Shown: positions 51,132 through 59,902, counted from the first letter of the stretch. The stretch: DNA of 64,000 nt from SCBR16-9 sp964537975 (GCA_964537975.1 CAZIDP010000019.1:7040-71039); one strand, 5' to 3'. The notes: generated by a model from the sequence alone, not told the origin. Made by a program: numbers and translations.

Positions 51132-52101
51132 CATCCCCCTCAGCATTGGGTGGTGGTAGAGGTGGTAGAGGTGGTAGAGGCCCTAAACCACCTCCACCTG
51201 GAAGCATCAAATTCATACCACCCATCCCCATCATCGGACTTCTAGATGGTTGTGTTGGAGCTTTTGCACCAAGCTTTGCTTGTTCCATGATTTCTTGCAT
51301 GCTCATCGGCTCACCATCAATGCCAAAAAGCTCATCGAAACCATGATAAAACGCTGAATAATAAATAATATTTTCGCTGTCTGGAAACTCCAACTCAGAT
51401 GGCGATGTGTAACCGACTTCGATATGACTGTCCGGTTTACAAGGAAAATTGTTATCGTAAAACAAAGCATCTTGAACATATTTCACGCTGCCGTCCAACC
51501 AGAGTACATTGGAACCATTGGCATGATTAGGACGAGTACCATCGCCAAGAAAAATGTATTGGATTGGATTATAAGCTGTACTTGAGATACCCGTGGTTGT
51601 AGAATCCTCTTGCTTATGGAAACCAATATCCCACATAACCGGTATCCGTGGGATGGCCCGGGTTGGCCCAGGAATACGGATTGGACCATCAGTATACACA
51701 CCAAAATAATCGTAGCAGATCCGGAAACTATTGTGAGCACGCAGGTAGGAATTCAAGGGAACGTTGCTAAAATCAAATTTATTTCTTTCGTCTGTATAGA
51801 ACTGTGTTATACCAGAAGATGAAGGGCATTCTAACAACTTGAAATCGTCCATGTAGTCTGGAAAAAGGGCGGTGAGGGCTGCTCCTTGCGGGCCGTGTTC
51901 CCACCAGGGCAACAGGCCATTATGTTCATTGGCGTATAGGTGTAAAGAAATGCCCAACTGTATCAAATTGTTCATGCAAGATGATTTACGGGCTTGTTCA
52001 CGGGTGAAGGAAAGTGCCGGTAATGCTATGGCGGCCAGAATTCCAATGAAAGCGATGACAAACATCAATTCTATATAGGTGAAACCGTTTCGGGTACGCA
52101 T
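51076..52101 (-). CDS. Type IV-pilin-like (pseudopilin) protein with H-x9-DG box
   Basis: 341 residues. The prepilin peptidase motif NGFTYIELMFVIAFIGILAA (the glycine-Phe cleavage site, Glu at +5) starts the N-terminal helix. HANGSNVLWLDG is the H-x9-DG signature common in Planctomycetes, Lentisphaerae and relatives. The C-terminus has a low-complexity tail: MGMGGMNLMLPGGGG, then LPP repeats (nine-base tandem repeat at 51152-51178) and an acidic end. It is probably a major secreted pilin. The 3' end overlaps the glycosidase-like gene by 56 bases. It is the last gene of the pseudopilin group. Confidence 0.88.
   Translation of the reverse strand: MRTRNGFTYIELMFVIAFIGILAAIALPALSFTREQARKSSCMNNLIQLGISLHLYANEHNGLLPWWEHGPQGAALTALFPDYMDDFKLLECPSSSGITQFYTDERNKFDFSNVPLNSYLRAHNSFRICYDYFGVYTDGPIRIPGPTRAIPRIPVMWDIGFHKQEDSTTTGISSTAYNPIQYIFLGDGTRPNHANGSNVLWLDGSVKYVQDALFYDNNFPCKPDSHIEVGYTSPSELEFPDSENIIYYSAFYHGFDELFGIDGEPMSMQEIMEQAKLGAKAPTQPSRSPMMGMGGMNLMLPGGGGLGPLPPLPPLPPPNAEGDATTPEPEAETVVPDPHPN
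51152..51178. repeat. Three tandem copies of a 9-base unit in the prepilin gene
   Basis: GGTGGTAGA is repeated three times exactly at 51152-51178 (plus strand); on the coding strand it encodes consecutive LPP triplets. The copy number may vary between strains, changing tail length but not frame. Confidence 0.85.
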
Positions 52102-52137
52102 GTTGTACTCCTGTAATCCTACTCGTTTGGGCTGTAA

Positions 52138-52584
52138 TTACCGTTTCGGCGTTATTTCCAGTCTGGTAATATGGACGCGTTGTGCTGATTTTTGCAGACC
52201 TGCCTCCAGGGTAATAGAACGGATGCTTTTATCGGTGGTACCATAGTGGCCAGTTGCGGAAATAGTGTATTGGGCATTCTGTGCATCCGGTTGTATCTGC
52301 ACTTCAACCCAGCCTTCGGGCATTTCCAGGGTAGTAACAGATGTGAAATCCAGATTGTCATGCAGTATTTGTGCCGCAGCCCAGTGTACCCCTCCCTCCG
52401 CGTAATGCCAAGCTACACTGTCCCGGTACATGCGGTCGATTTCGGCATGGCTCCTGTGCAACCCACTCCATAAGGCCGACAAGCTGATCATCAACACCGT
52501 CAGCAATACAACAACCAAGACCAAAGCGCTGCCCTGGCTACTCCTCCCCCATCGGGTATTGTTCAGTTTCGAAAAATCATTCAT
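52138..52584 (-). CDS. PilX/GspK-type minor pilin-like protein
   Basis: 148 residues. A positively charged start is followed by a helix SQGSALVLVVVLLTVLMISL and the membrane-proximal SVAWHYAEGGVHWAAAQ, a pattern seen in PilX/GspK-type proteins. The rest is a small beta domain. It has no canonical G-FTLIE site, but a small residue (SQGS) lies before the hydrophobic core. It overlaps the preceding gene by 4 bases (ATGA). It is probably a minor pseudopilin of the operon's machine. Confidence 0.7.
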   Translation of the reverse strand: MNDFSKLNNTRWGRSSQGSALVLVVVLLTVLMISLSALWSGLHRSHAEIDRMYRDSVAWHYAEGGVHWAAAQILHDNLDFTSVTTLEMPEGWVEVQIQPDAQNAQYTISATGHYGTTDKSIRSITLEAGLQKSAQRVHITRLEITPKR

Positions 52585-53165
52585 GGTGTATCCCCTGTCA
52601 TCCCTGAAAACAATCGGGGGGTTGCCTTGAAAACATAACGCGCTCCTCCACTTGTAGAATCAGGAGACAGCGGCATGCCTTGCAATTGCAAGGTGATCAA
52701 ATCACTACCAGATTGCATTTCAAATGAGAGTGAGGCCCATTCCCGGCTTAGGGTTCGAAAATCATCCAACACCCACTCGCCCGCAGAGGCCTCCCGCAAA
52801 ACGGCATAGCAAAATACTCCCTCACCTTTCAGATTCCCGATAGCGGTAAAACAATCATTACGCATTGCATCTGGAGTATGTAAAACCAGCACGTCTTCTT
52901 TTGTTATATAGGGACCTGCTTCTGAGACAACACCGGTGGCATGTCGGACAGCGCGATAAAACAAACCCCTCAATTCCTTGCTCTCAGCAGTACGCTCGAT
53001 TTGTACGTTGTTGAGTTGAATCATGCGATTGCTGGTAACAAATGCCGATAAACAGAGATTGAAACATATCGCGATAACAACAACACTCACCATCAGCTCT
53101 AATAGAAAATATCCCTTATTGTGCAGTAACACAGGCTTTACTTTGCAGGGTAATGGCGTTATCAT
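52581..53165 (-). CDS. PulJ-like minor pseudopilin
   Basis: 194 residues from ATG 53165, which overlaps the preceding gene's stop by 4 bases; longer frames to 53228 are rejected. The N-terminus has KGYFLLELMVSVVVIAICFN, with glycine before the mature helix and Glu at +5, typical of a type IV prepilin. A helix with ERTAESKELRGLF and a beta domain follow. PulJ/GspJ-type minor pseudopilins prime pilus assembly with PulI and PulK; the order here (I-like, J-like, K-like) fits. Confidence 0.75.
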   Translation of the reverse strand: MITPLPCKVKPVLLHNKGYFLLELMVSVVVIAICFNLCLSAFVTSNRMIQLNNVQIERTAESKELRGLFYRAVRHATGVVSEAGPYITKEDVLVLHTPDAMRNDCFTAIGNLKGEGVFCYAVLREASAGEWVLDDFRTLSREWASLSFEMQSGSDLITLQLQGMPLSPDSTSGGARYVFKATPRLFSGMTGDTP

Positions 53166-53572
53166 GATATCGGTCCTGCCAATGTGCTGAGTTGTCGCTG
53201 GATGACGCGGCCCTTGTCCCCAACCCACCGTAATTTCACCGTGATTTCCCAGACCAGGCTGTCAGGATGTGCTTGAATACTGAGGCTACCTTCGGCCAGG
53301 TGCAATCCAGACTCTTCCAACGTCGCTTGATCGAGGGGAAATACCCCCGCTTCCATTGTTTCATACGCTTCACTGCGCAGTTCTTCCAGGGTATTTTCAA
53401 TTATTTCATGCGCGACCCGATACTCTTGCAATGCCCGGGTATGATTCAACGCAATGTGCATAAGATGCAGTATGCCAAAGAACCCAACACTGATAACAGA
53501 TAGCGCACAGACAAGCTCCACCAGAGAAAATCCTGTTTCAGTGGACGATTTTTTGATGAATAAAGTATTCAT
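53162..53572 (-). CDS. PulI-like minor pseudopilin
   Basis: 136 residues. The prepilin signal is ETGFSLVELVCALSVISVGF, with glycine before the mature Phe and Glu at +5. The mature helix continues LHLMHIALNHTRALQEYRVAHEI, then NTLEELRSEAYETM and a compact beta part, as in GspI/PulI or PilV. It starts 23 bases after the second GspF gene ends. It belongs to the I-J-K-like set that forms the tip of pseudopili. Confidence 0.75.
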   Translation of the reverse strand: MNTLFIKKSSTETGFSLVELVCALSVISVGFFGILHLMHIALNHTRALQEYRVAHEIIENTLEELRSEAYETMEAGVFPLDQATLEESGLHLAEGSLSIQAHPDSLVWEITVKLRWVGDKGRVIQRQLSTLAGPIS

Positions 53573-53595
53573 TCGACTAGCCTTCTAGTTTTTTA

Positions 53596-54969
53596 TTACA
53601 AATCTTGCATAATCAAGTCTGCAACAAGAGAAAGTAGTGCAATAATTCTTAGGTAATACATCACTATAATACTGCCACATACTACAACACTTACTGGAAT
53701 AACCCATTGATTCAGCGTTCGGAAAACACGTTGAAGTCGGAGATAGGCATAATCTCCTATATCACTCAAGGTTTGAGGTAACCTTCCGCTTTCATCTCCC
53801 AGATGCAACAAACCAGTAATAACTGCCGGAAACAGGCGACTGTTGGAACATTTCTCAACTGAGTTTCCCAATGATTCCCCTTGTGTCACAAGCTGTTGCA
53901 TCTCTTTAATGGATTTTCGGTATGGCTTGAGAAAAGCATTACTTTCCGCTAATACCCCCAAGGCAGTCTCCAAAGGGATTCCCGCTTTCAAATAATGTCC
54001 CAGCAATTTATAGAATGTATTCAGATTCTTATACACAGGGATTTGCCAGAAGTAGGGAAGCGAAAGACACAAAGAAACTATAAGTGCCCGGGCACTTAGT
54101 ATAATAGTGCAAGCAAACACGATAATGATATAGGCAATCATAATCCATGGCCAAATATTAATGATATGCTCAATGTACTGATTATTATAAATAATTAAAT
54201 AATATAATTCATTAAACTGTATCGTTTCAGTATAAAATTCTGAAATAATTCCTTGTAAAACTGGCATAAAAAACATTGATAAATAAAATGTAATTAATGC
54301 TGTCATGGTAAATAGCGAAAGTAAATAAATTAAATCAAATGTAGTACGATGTTCATACATTTCAATGATTTTTGACTCATATAAATTACACATGTGCTTT
54401 AGACTGGTTTCCAAATTACCAGTGGTTTCACCAGCATGTATCCAAGCACGGTAATCAGCTGGAAATAGAAAAGGTACCTCATCAACCAATGCTCCTAACG
54501 TATAGCCTTCAGACGCTTTCTGTGCTAGTTGTTTCCACAGATAACGTTTGCTTTGAAAAGTTCTATAGAGGGCAAAAAACATAAATATAAATGGAAAATA
54601 TATTATAAAAAATGCTGCTATTACAACGGGTATTTCTGGAATTTCCTCATACAATAAGATATAGAAATATATAATTGCAGCAAGTATCAACAGGATCAGA
54701 ATCATAGGAACAAGCATATACCTATTCGACAAACGTGCTAATTGCTTTTCACGCCTGGCCTCTCTTTCTGCCATTGCCTCTAAACCATCTGTGAGCGGTG
54801 CATTTGCCTGAGTAATTGCCAGAAAATGTAGTGTAATTTTTAACAACTCTTTGTTTCTGGAATGGTAATGATACAAGCTGAACCGTTTATAATTTTTCAG
54901 GGACAACCTGGGCCACCAGTTAATTCTGAAGTTGACTTTACTAAATAATCTATGTATTAATTTTTTCAT
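53596..54969 (-). CDS. GspF-like inner-membrane protein, copy 2 (divergent)
   Basis: 457 residues, AT-rich relative to neighbours. Two GspF domains are visible: the first (~residues 60-240, GETTGNLETSLKHM and membrane helices) and the second (~310-455, FYKLLGHYLKAGIPLETALG; RLPQTLSDIGDYAYLRLQRV; a last helix VSVVVCGSIIVMYYLRI). It is more divergent than the other copy; a hydrophobic insertion between domains contains many Ile/Tyr codons. The ATG at 54969 has AGGTAAG before it. A second GspF in the same operon is uncommon. It probably helps form the platform that engages the ATPase. Confidence 0.8.
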   Translation of the reverse strand: MKKLIHRLFSKVNFRINWWPRLSLKNYKRFSLYHYHSRNKELLKITLHFLAITQANAPLTDGLEAMAEREARREKQLARLSNRYMLVPMILILLILAAIIYFYILLYEEIPEIPVVIAAFFIIYFPFIFMFFALYRTFQSKRYLWKQLAQKASEGYTLGALVDEVPFLFPADYRAWIHAGETTGNLETSLKHMCNLYESKIIEMYEHRTTFDLIYLLSLFTMTALITFYLSMFFMPVLQGIISEFYTETIQFNELYYLIIYNNQYIEHIINIWPWIMIAYIIIVFACTIILSARALIVSLCLSLPYFWQIPVYKNLNTFYKLLGHYLKAGIPLETALGVLAESNAFLKPYRKSIKEMQQLVTQGESLGNSVEKCSNSRLFPAVITGLLHLGDESGRLPQTLSDIGDYAYLRLQRVFRTLNQWVIPVSVVVCGSIIVMYYLRIIALLSLVADLIMQDL

Positions 54970-55013
54970 CTACTTACCTGTGCTGTAAAGATTCAGACTT
55001 AAAACATTGATTT

Positions 55014-56237
55014 CTATATGAATGAGTAATTAAGTGATACATACATTGATATGAACAAAAACAAAACCATGAGTCCAAGGATACTAACCAGTACCGGACT
55101 CAATAATGCGGCAAATGTCATATCCCGTGCTTTCAAATCTCTTTCCAGGCTGTCCGCTATGTGGCCCAGTGTCGTCTCCAAATCACCCCGCTTTTCACTG
55201 ACTCCTAACAGCCAGCAGTAATCGCGGGTGAAGAAGTTGGTATTTTCACAGGAATCTGCCAGTGTATTGCCTTCGGCAATTTCGAGCACAATCTGAGCCA
55301 CCGCTCGCTCAAGTTGTGGGCTGGACGCACAGGCCGCGGCAATCTCCAGACTTTCTACAATGGGTACCCGTGCCTTGAACAACATCGCCAGTGCCTGGGT
55401 AAAAATGGTTAAAGTAGCGCAGTAATGAATTGGTCCGTGGAAAGGGATGCGCATTTTTAGCCAATCCAGCCATAATCGTCCAGCAGGATAACGCCGAATC
55501 AGGAGTATGGATATATAGGCTAAGGCACATACGATCAGAGGGCCATAGATTCCCAGTGGGCCATAGGGGCCGTCAACCAGAAATTGCAGCATCAACAAGT
55601 TCTTTATAAATCTATAATTAAATTCTTGTTCCTCCGTAATTTCAAAATCTTTGATTAATTCAGTCATACCGGGCACAACAAACAAACCAAATATCACCAC
55701 CAGTATCACCATCGCACCGAACAGAATGGAGGGATAAATTAATGCGGTGCGGATTCTAGCTGTAGTCTCCACGCGCCGTGCACAGTAATTGATGAGCAAG
55801 CGCGTCACTTCAGACAGGTTGTTTGCCGCTTCTCCGGCCCGCACCAGGTGAATGAACAAGGCGGGAAACTGGTTCCCCCGTCGTTCCAGTGCTTCATTGA
55901 GATCGTGCCCCTGTTCCAGGTCTTCCCCTACTTGCGCCAGCACAGATTTCAACCGTTTGCTGCCGAGCTCCCTGCCCATAGTCTTCAGCGAGGGGGCCAA
56001 GGGATAGTCATTGCGCGCAATCATATCCAGTTGCTGGGCCACCAGCAACAACTCTTGCCAGGGAAGGTGGGCAGGCCGTACATTGAATAGTGCTTCACCT
56101 TCCGGCTCCAGTACCTGATTTACCGTCAAACCGCGTTCCTGCAGTTTCCGAGTAACCTGGTGCATCGAATTGCCTTCAACTACACCTTCAATGGCCTGTC
56201 CTTTCGGGTCTATAGCCCGATACCGAAATTGCGTCAT
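55014..56237 (-). CDS. GspF-like inner-membrane protein, copy 1
   Basis: 407 residues from ATG 56237 (GGTGA 8 bases before; a GTG at 56249 is less likely). It begins with the family's FRYRAIDPKGQAIEG. Domain 1 has YPLAPSLKTMG and HLVRAGEAANNLSE; domain 2 has LTIFTQALAMLFKARVPIVESLEI, SEKRGDLETTLGHIADS and a final helix LLSPVLVSILGLMVLFLF. GspF/PilC is the inner-membrane platform of type II secretion and type IV pili. The GspE ATPase and secretin are not in the window. The first gene after the anti-sigma factor, 161 bases on; it may have its own promoter. Confidence 0.9.
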   Translation of the reverse strand: MTQFRYRAIDPKGQAIEGVVEGNSMHQVTRKLQERGLTVNQVLEPEGEALFNVRPAHLPWQELLLVAQQLDMIARNDYPLAPSLKTMGRELGSKRLKSVLAQVGEDLEQGHDLNEALERRGNQFPALFIHLVRAGEAANNLSEVTRLLINYCARRVETTARIRTALIYPSILFGAMVILVVIFGLFVVPGMTELIKDFEITEEQEFNYRFIKNLLMLQFLVDGPYGPLGIYGPLIVCALAYISILLIRRYPAGRLWLDWLKMRIPFHGPIHYCATLTIFTQALAMLFKARVPIVESLEIAAACASSPQLERAVAQIVLEIAEGNTLADSCENTNFFTRDYCWLLGVSEKRGDLETTLGHIADSLERDLKARDMTFAALLSPVLVSILGLMVLFLFISMYVSLNYSFI

Positions 56238-56267
56238 GGCAGTAATCACCTGTTGATTTTATGTGAG

Positions 56268-56298
56268 ACGATTCCACAACACATAGAATCGTACTATA
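56268..56298 (-). promoter_or_regulatory. Possible promoter and inverted repeat before the gspF genes
   Basis: On the minus strand, TATAGT (56293-56298) is followed at once by a perfect inverted repeat ACGATTC/GAATCGT (arms 56268-56274 and 56286-56292, 11-base centre), 31-55 bases before the gspF ATG. No good sigma-70 -35 is seen, which would suit an ECF or regulated promoter. Confidence 0.3.
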
Positions 56299-56398
56299 CT
56301 GTATTATTGCATCTTACTGTATAAATGTCACTTTTCCTCTATACCGATCAATGTTGGCAATTATTCATTAAACGGTTCTGTTACTGACTCGTTCGTTA

Positions 56399-56878
56399 TC
56401 AGGAAGGTGTTTGTCGATCAAAATCGTTGTCAGCAGCATCAGAGTGGGTTGGGCCCAAGGCCAAATGCTCCCATTCATGGAGTGTCTTTTGGTATTGATA
56501 CAGTGGTGTTGTCAATCGGGTATGCATGTGACGCACCCGGGATTGAAATAACGGCGCGCTTACAGCGATAAAAAGACACAGCGCTGCCAGTGCAACGCGG
56601 GGCAAAGGGTGTATGACACGTAACACGGGAATCCAGGAACAGACTTCTTCCAGGGAATTGATGGTATGCAGGCGTGCCTTGAACATATGAAACGAATATA
56701 CAGACCCCTGATAATCGAGTTGCTGCTTTCCTGTTTCCAGTACCCAACGCAATTCATCTGTTCGTCGCGCACATGACTCACAGGCTTCCACATGAGTCCC
56801 AATCCCGGCACGTTGATGAATGGGCAGCTCATCACACAGCCAGGCGACTATTTTTCGATCTATCTTCCGGCAATCCAT
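56399..56878 (-). CDS. Zinc-finger anti-sigma factor
   Basis: 159 residues. N-terminal MDCRKIDRKIVAWLCDELP and THVEACESCARRTDEL form an anti-sigma zinc-binding motif (H-x3-C-x2-C). A membrane helix lies near residue 105 (VALAALCLFIAVSAPLF), then a short extracytoplasmic tail. It should hold the neighbouring sigma factor at the membrane until released. Its start overlaps the sigma stop codon by one base, a tight coupling usual for such pairs. Confidence 0.85.
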   Translation of the reverse strand: MDCRKIDRKIVAWLCDELPIHQRAGIGTHVEACESCARRTDELRWVLETGKQQLDYQGSVYSFHMFKARLHTINSLEEVCSWIPVLRVIHPLPRVALAALCLFIAVSAPLFQSRVRHMHTRLTTPLYQYQKTLHEWEHLALGPTHSDAADNDFDRQTPS

Positions 56879-57483
56879 TATCTACCTCCACCTGAGTTCA
56901 AATTCGCGCCGATGAGTGCCGTGTATACGTCGCTGAGCAAAACACGCAACTTGTTCACCGCCAGCATTTTTCGTGATCGCACCGTATTAACCGGGCAATC
57001 CAACGCAGTTGCGATGTCATCGAGTGATAGTCCCTCAATATTACGCATCACAAATACCATGCGTTGTTCTTCGGGTAACACAGCGAGGGCATTCCAGAAG
57101 GCATCGGTCAGCTCCTGATTTTCCGCCGGGTTCTTATACTTATCCGCCATGTTTTCCATGCACCACTCCAGCGCTTCGAGTGTGCAGGGCGTGCCCAACC
57201 GGGATTCCTTTTTAATTGTTCGGCTGCGTTCAAGCCATATCATGCGTGCAATGCCGAAAAGATACCCGCAAAACGTCCCCGTTGCCTGGTAGCGTTTCCG
57301 TACCATCCAGACACGGAGAAAGGTTTCCTGGCAGAGATCGTTTGCGAGCTGCGCGTCACGAATAAGTCCCCAGAAAAATGCGACTACCTTGCGTTGATAT
57401 CGGGAATGCAAGATTTCAAAAGCTCCCTCATCTCCCGATTTGACCAGAAGCATCAAGGCGATATCTGAACTTCCTTTGTTCAC
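56878..57483 (-). CDS. ECF RNA polymerase sigma factor (next to pseudopilin genes)
   Basis: 201 residues beginning at GTG 57483, GGAG 8 bases before. Region 2 is FHSRYQRKVVAFFWGLIRDAQ-like with NDLCQETFLRVWMVRKRY, and region 4 is VLPEEQRMVFVMRNIEGLSLDDIATAL with helix CPVNTVRSRKMLAVNKL. No region 3 or extra C-terminal domain. It heads the operon leading into gspF and pilin genes, so these are probable targets. The next rightward gene is another, divergent ECF sigma factor. Confidence 0.9.
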   Translation of the reverse strand: MNKGSSDIALMLLVKSGDEGAFEILHSRYQRKVVAFFWGLIRDAQLANDLCQETFLRVWMVRKRYQATGTFCGYLFGIARMIWLERSRTIKKESRLGTPCTLEALEWCMENMADKYKNPAENQELTDAFWNALAVLPEEQRMVFVMRNIEGLSLDDIATALDCPVNTVRSRKMLAVNKLRVLLSDVYTALIGANLNSGGGR

Positions 57484-57949
57484 CGTGTGTTCTCCAATAC
57501 TATAATGACGATAATGGAGTTAAACGATCAAATTCTTGTGATCTTTTCGGTAGTGTTTTCTGATTACTGTATTTTGTTCCAACATGCCTAAGGCTACTCG
57601 CCCGGGTAGTGTTGTTTTTCCAAAGCATACCTCCCCAAAACCCTTGGCTGAGAACATTCACGAAACATGCATGACACATAACTGGACACTCACAAAATTC
57701 TGATAGTGCGATATTTTAGGATTTATTTCCAGAACGCCATTTTGAATACTTCATTGAGTGCCAGACACCATGAGCAATGTAACCTGTCCTCGTAATTTGG
57801 TGTAATAACAATTAGTTATGTTATCAAACGTCAGGCTACAATACCTTGTTCAGAAGATAATGCTAACCAGATATTTGTTCCCGTGTCGAATCTGGAATCA
57901 GAAATTGCAGGGCAACAGGAAACATTGGAATTATGAAGGTTGACAAGAA
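57484..57949. other. Divergent intergenic region between two ECF sigma operons
   Basis: 466 bases with no gene-like frame: the track of codons is broken by stops in all frames, and no RNA gene is visible. It should contain promoters for both sigma genes, but I find no pair of -35/-10 hexamers good enough to annotate. A CGATCAAATTCTTGTGATC stretch at about 57524-57542 contains two GATC copies; no more is claimed. Confidence 0.5.
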
Positions 57950-58612
57950 ATGTCGCACAGCGTAGCTTGGGAGGTATCCGTGGGCCTGCGTAAAAAGGCA
58001 ATGGAGAAAGATCAAGAAAACAATGCAGGTTCGTTTGCGGAAAAGAAGCTACTTCTGGCAGCACAAGCAGGAGATTGTGAAGCATTTGGCAAAGTGGCTG
58101 AATTATACCTGGAGCGTATTTACCGGCATGTCTACCGCATCATTAAAAACCGAGAAGATGCCGAAGATTTAACCCAGGATACATTTATACGCGCTTTTCA
58201 TTATTTGGGCAGTTATGATCTGGAGCGATCTTTTCAAAACTGGTTATATGCGATCGCTACCAATGTTGCATTAAATGGCTTGCGTATTCGTAAAAAACAT
58301 ATGCTTTACCTGACAGACCGATTGGTTGAGGGGGATTTACCAGATAATACCAGGCAAAACACAACCGCGCACAGTACAGCATTGAATCCAAGCGTGCGAT
58401 TGGAATCACAGGAGTTGTGGCTTGAAGTACAAACCGCCATTGATCAGCTCCCTGAACGGTCTCGCCTGTTGGTTCAATTACATTATATTGATGGCATGTC
58501 CATACGGGATGCGGGTGAAGTGATTGGCATGCGTGAAGGCGCGGCCAAGGTTGCGATATGTCGTGCTCGTAAGTTATTGAGAAAAATGTTAATGGATGAG
58601 GCAGCAGAATGA
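57950..58612 (+). CDS. ECF RNA polymerase sigma factor, second unit
   Basis: 220 residues. Region 2 is YLERIYRHVYRIIKNREDAE with DLTQDTFIRAFHYLGSYD and WLYAIATNVALNGLR. Region 4 is LPERSRLLVQLHYIDGMS with IRDAGEVIGMREGAAKVAICRARKLL. ATG 57950 gives 17 more N-terminal residues than an internal ATG at 58001; neither has an ideal ribosome site. A linker of ~35 residues (TAHSTALNPSVRLE) separates the regions. It overlaps the next gene by 4 bases, which encodes its likely anti-sigma factor. Confidence 0.9.
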   Translation: MSHSVAWEVSVGLRKKAMEKDQENNAGSFAEKKLLLAAQAGDCEAFGKVAELYLERIYRHVYRIIKNREDAEDLTQDTFIRAFHYLGSYDLERSFQNWLYAIATNVALNGLRIRKKHMLYLTDRLVEGDLPDNTRQNTTAHSTALNPSVRLESQELWLEVQTAIDQLPERSRLLVQLHYIDGMSIRDAGEVIGMREGAAKVAICRARKLLRKMLMDEAAE

Positions 58613-59202
58613 ACTGTAATGAAGTAAAAAACAAGTTGGATATCGGGTTTGACACCGGTGAATTGGCCAATGTGATTCAATACATGGAAATTCATCTCAA
58701 AACATGCAATATATGTCAAAAATATGCAGACAAACTCAATAATTTGCACCTTTATATGCACGTAACAAATTCATTGGTTGTCCCGAAAGCAGACATGTTG
58801 ATGAGAATCCAGACTGGATTACAAGAAAGATCGGAAAAGTCATTGCCTGCTACCAGGCTACCCGGGACATATCATCAGGCTATAACGCTTTTATTGGTTC
58901 TTATAGGATTGTCGGTTATTATTTATTCCAGTTTAAACTATGAAAACCTGACACGACTATATGAGCCAAGTACCATTTATACGAGCATTTCGAGCATTAC
59001 ACTTTATTTGAGTGATCATGTCTATTTACTTTTTTACAACATGCTGCATACATTGGACAAATTCTGGGCAGTCTTGACCTATTACTCAACCTGGCAGGGA
59101 CCCCGTATCTGGGTGGGAATTACACTGTCACTGATACTCTTAATTGCTATAAATTCATGGGAATGGCATAAAGGGGGAATTACAAACAAGCGGTCCTTGT
59201 AA
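58609..59202 (+). CDS. Anti-sigma factor-like membrane protein
   Basis: 197 residues. N-terminal MNCNEVKNKLDIGFDTGEL and IHLKTCNICQKYADKL give H-x3-C-x2-C, a zinc-binding anti-sigma motif. A membrane helix near residue 92 (AITLLLVLIGLSVIIYSS) and another near 172 (IWVGITLSLILLIAI) flank a hydrophobic, Tyr/Leu-rich loop. The 4-base ATGA overlap with the sigma gene indicates a cognate pair. The twin-helix layout is less usual than a single helix. Confidence 0.75.
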   Translation: MNCNEVKNKLDIGFDTGELANVIQYMEIHLKTCNICQKYADKLNNLHLYMHVTNSLVVPKADMLMRIQTGLQERSEKSLPATRLPGTYHQAITLLLVLIGLSVIIYSSLNYENLTRLYEPSTIYTSISSITLYLSDHVYLLFYNMLHTLDKFWAVLTYYSTWQGPRIWVGITLSLILLIAINSWEWHKGGITNKRSL

Positions 59203-59235
59203 AGGGAAATTCAGCCATCAATAGAAAGAACTGAT

Positions 59236-59757
59236 ATGGAAGAGATAATGGCAGATCATTTAGAAAAGATTCAGGGAGCCTTGTTCCTGATGAATGTATT
59301 TATACTTATACTGTTTATAAAATGCGCTTTTATTGGAGCAGCCTGCTGGTTATGGTGCTCCTATGAAATAAAAGTGTTGAAGGTATTACGAGCATATAAT
59401 GAACGACCCACACACTGCACATTATATGGTGGTGTTAACATATTTCTGGTCTTGATAATTATTTTTATTATGGTTGCTCAATCCAACCCACTATTATCAT
59501 TCATTGCAAGCATCCTGTTAATTGCTCTTGGGGTTATGGTAGTCATTGGATATTCCGCAGGATATGCCGCACTTGCCCTGCAAATCGAAGATCGAGCCGC
59601 TATATCTCGCCCTTCCCTACGATGTCTGCTAAAAAGTGGAATCATCATAGAAAGCACTTTCCTGCTGCCCATCCTGGGGCAACTCCTTTCCTTGAAAATG
59701 CTTTTTCGAGGTGTTGGAGCCTTAATTCTGGCATTGGTTAAACGAGAACCAGAATGA
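59236..59757 (+). CDS. Unrecognised four-helix membrane protein
   Basis: 173 residues; no family recognised. Hydrophobic segments near 18-40 (FILILFIKCAFIGAACWLW), 68-85 (IFLVLIIIFIMVAQ), 85-112 (FIASILLIALGVMVVIGYS) and 140-165 (FLLPILGQLLSLKMLF). Short charged loops separate them. It begins 33 bases after the anti-sigma gene in the same orientation and is probably co-transcribed with the sigma/anti-sigma pair, so it may take part in signal sensing or be a regulated target. ATG 59236 is chosen; a second ATG at 59248 is possible. Confidence 0.6.
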   Translation: MEEIMADHLEKIQGALFLMNVFILILFIKCAFIGAACWLWCSYEIKVLKVLRAYNERPTHCTLYGGVNIFLVLIIIFIMVAQSNPLLSFIASILLIALGVMVVIGYSAGYAALALQIEDRAAISRPSLRCLLKSGIIIESTFLLPILGQLLSLKMLFRGVGALILALVKREPE

Positions 59758-59849
59758 TGCCAGCACAACCAGCAGATGAACATTAAATGTAGTTGGTATT
59801 AGGGTCACCTGGGAGCATACCAGAGTTAATGTGCATCAACGTGTTTAAT

Positions 59850-59879
59850 TTGACACTTTGACCCATAATTTCCTATACT
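59850..59879 (+). promoter_or_regulatory. Strong sigma-70-type promoter upstream of pfaD
   Basis: Perfect TTGACA at 59850-59855, an 18-base spacer, and TATACT at 59874-59879 (five of six). This is the best consensus promoter in the window. Confidence 0.6.
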
Positions 59880-59902
59880 TTTGTCAGACATGAAAAAGCT
59901 AT

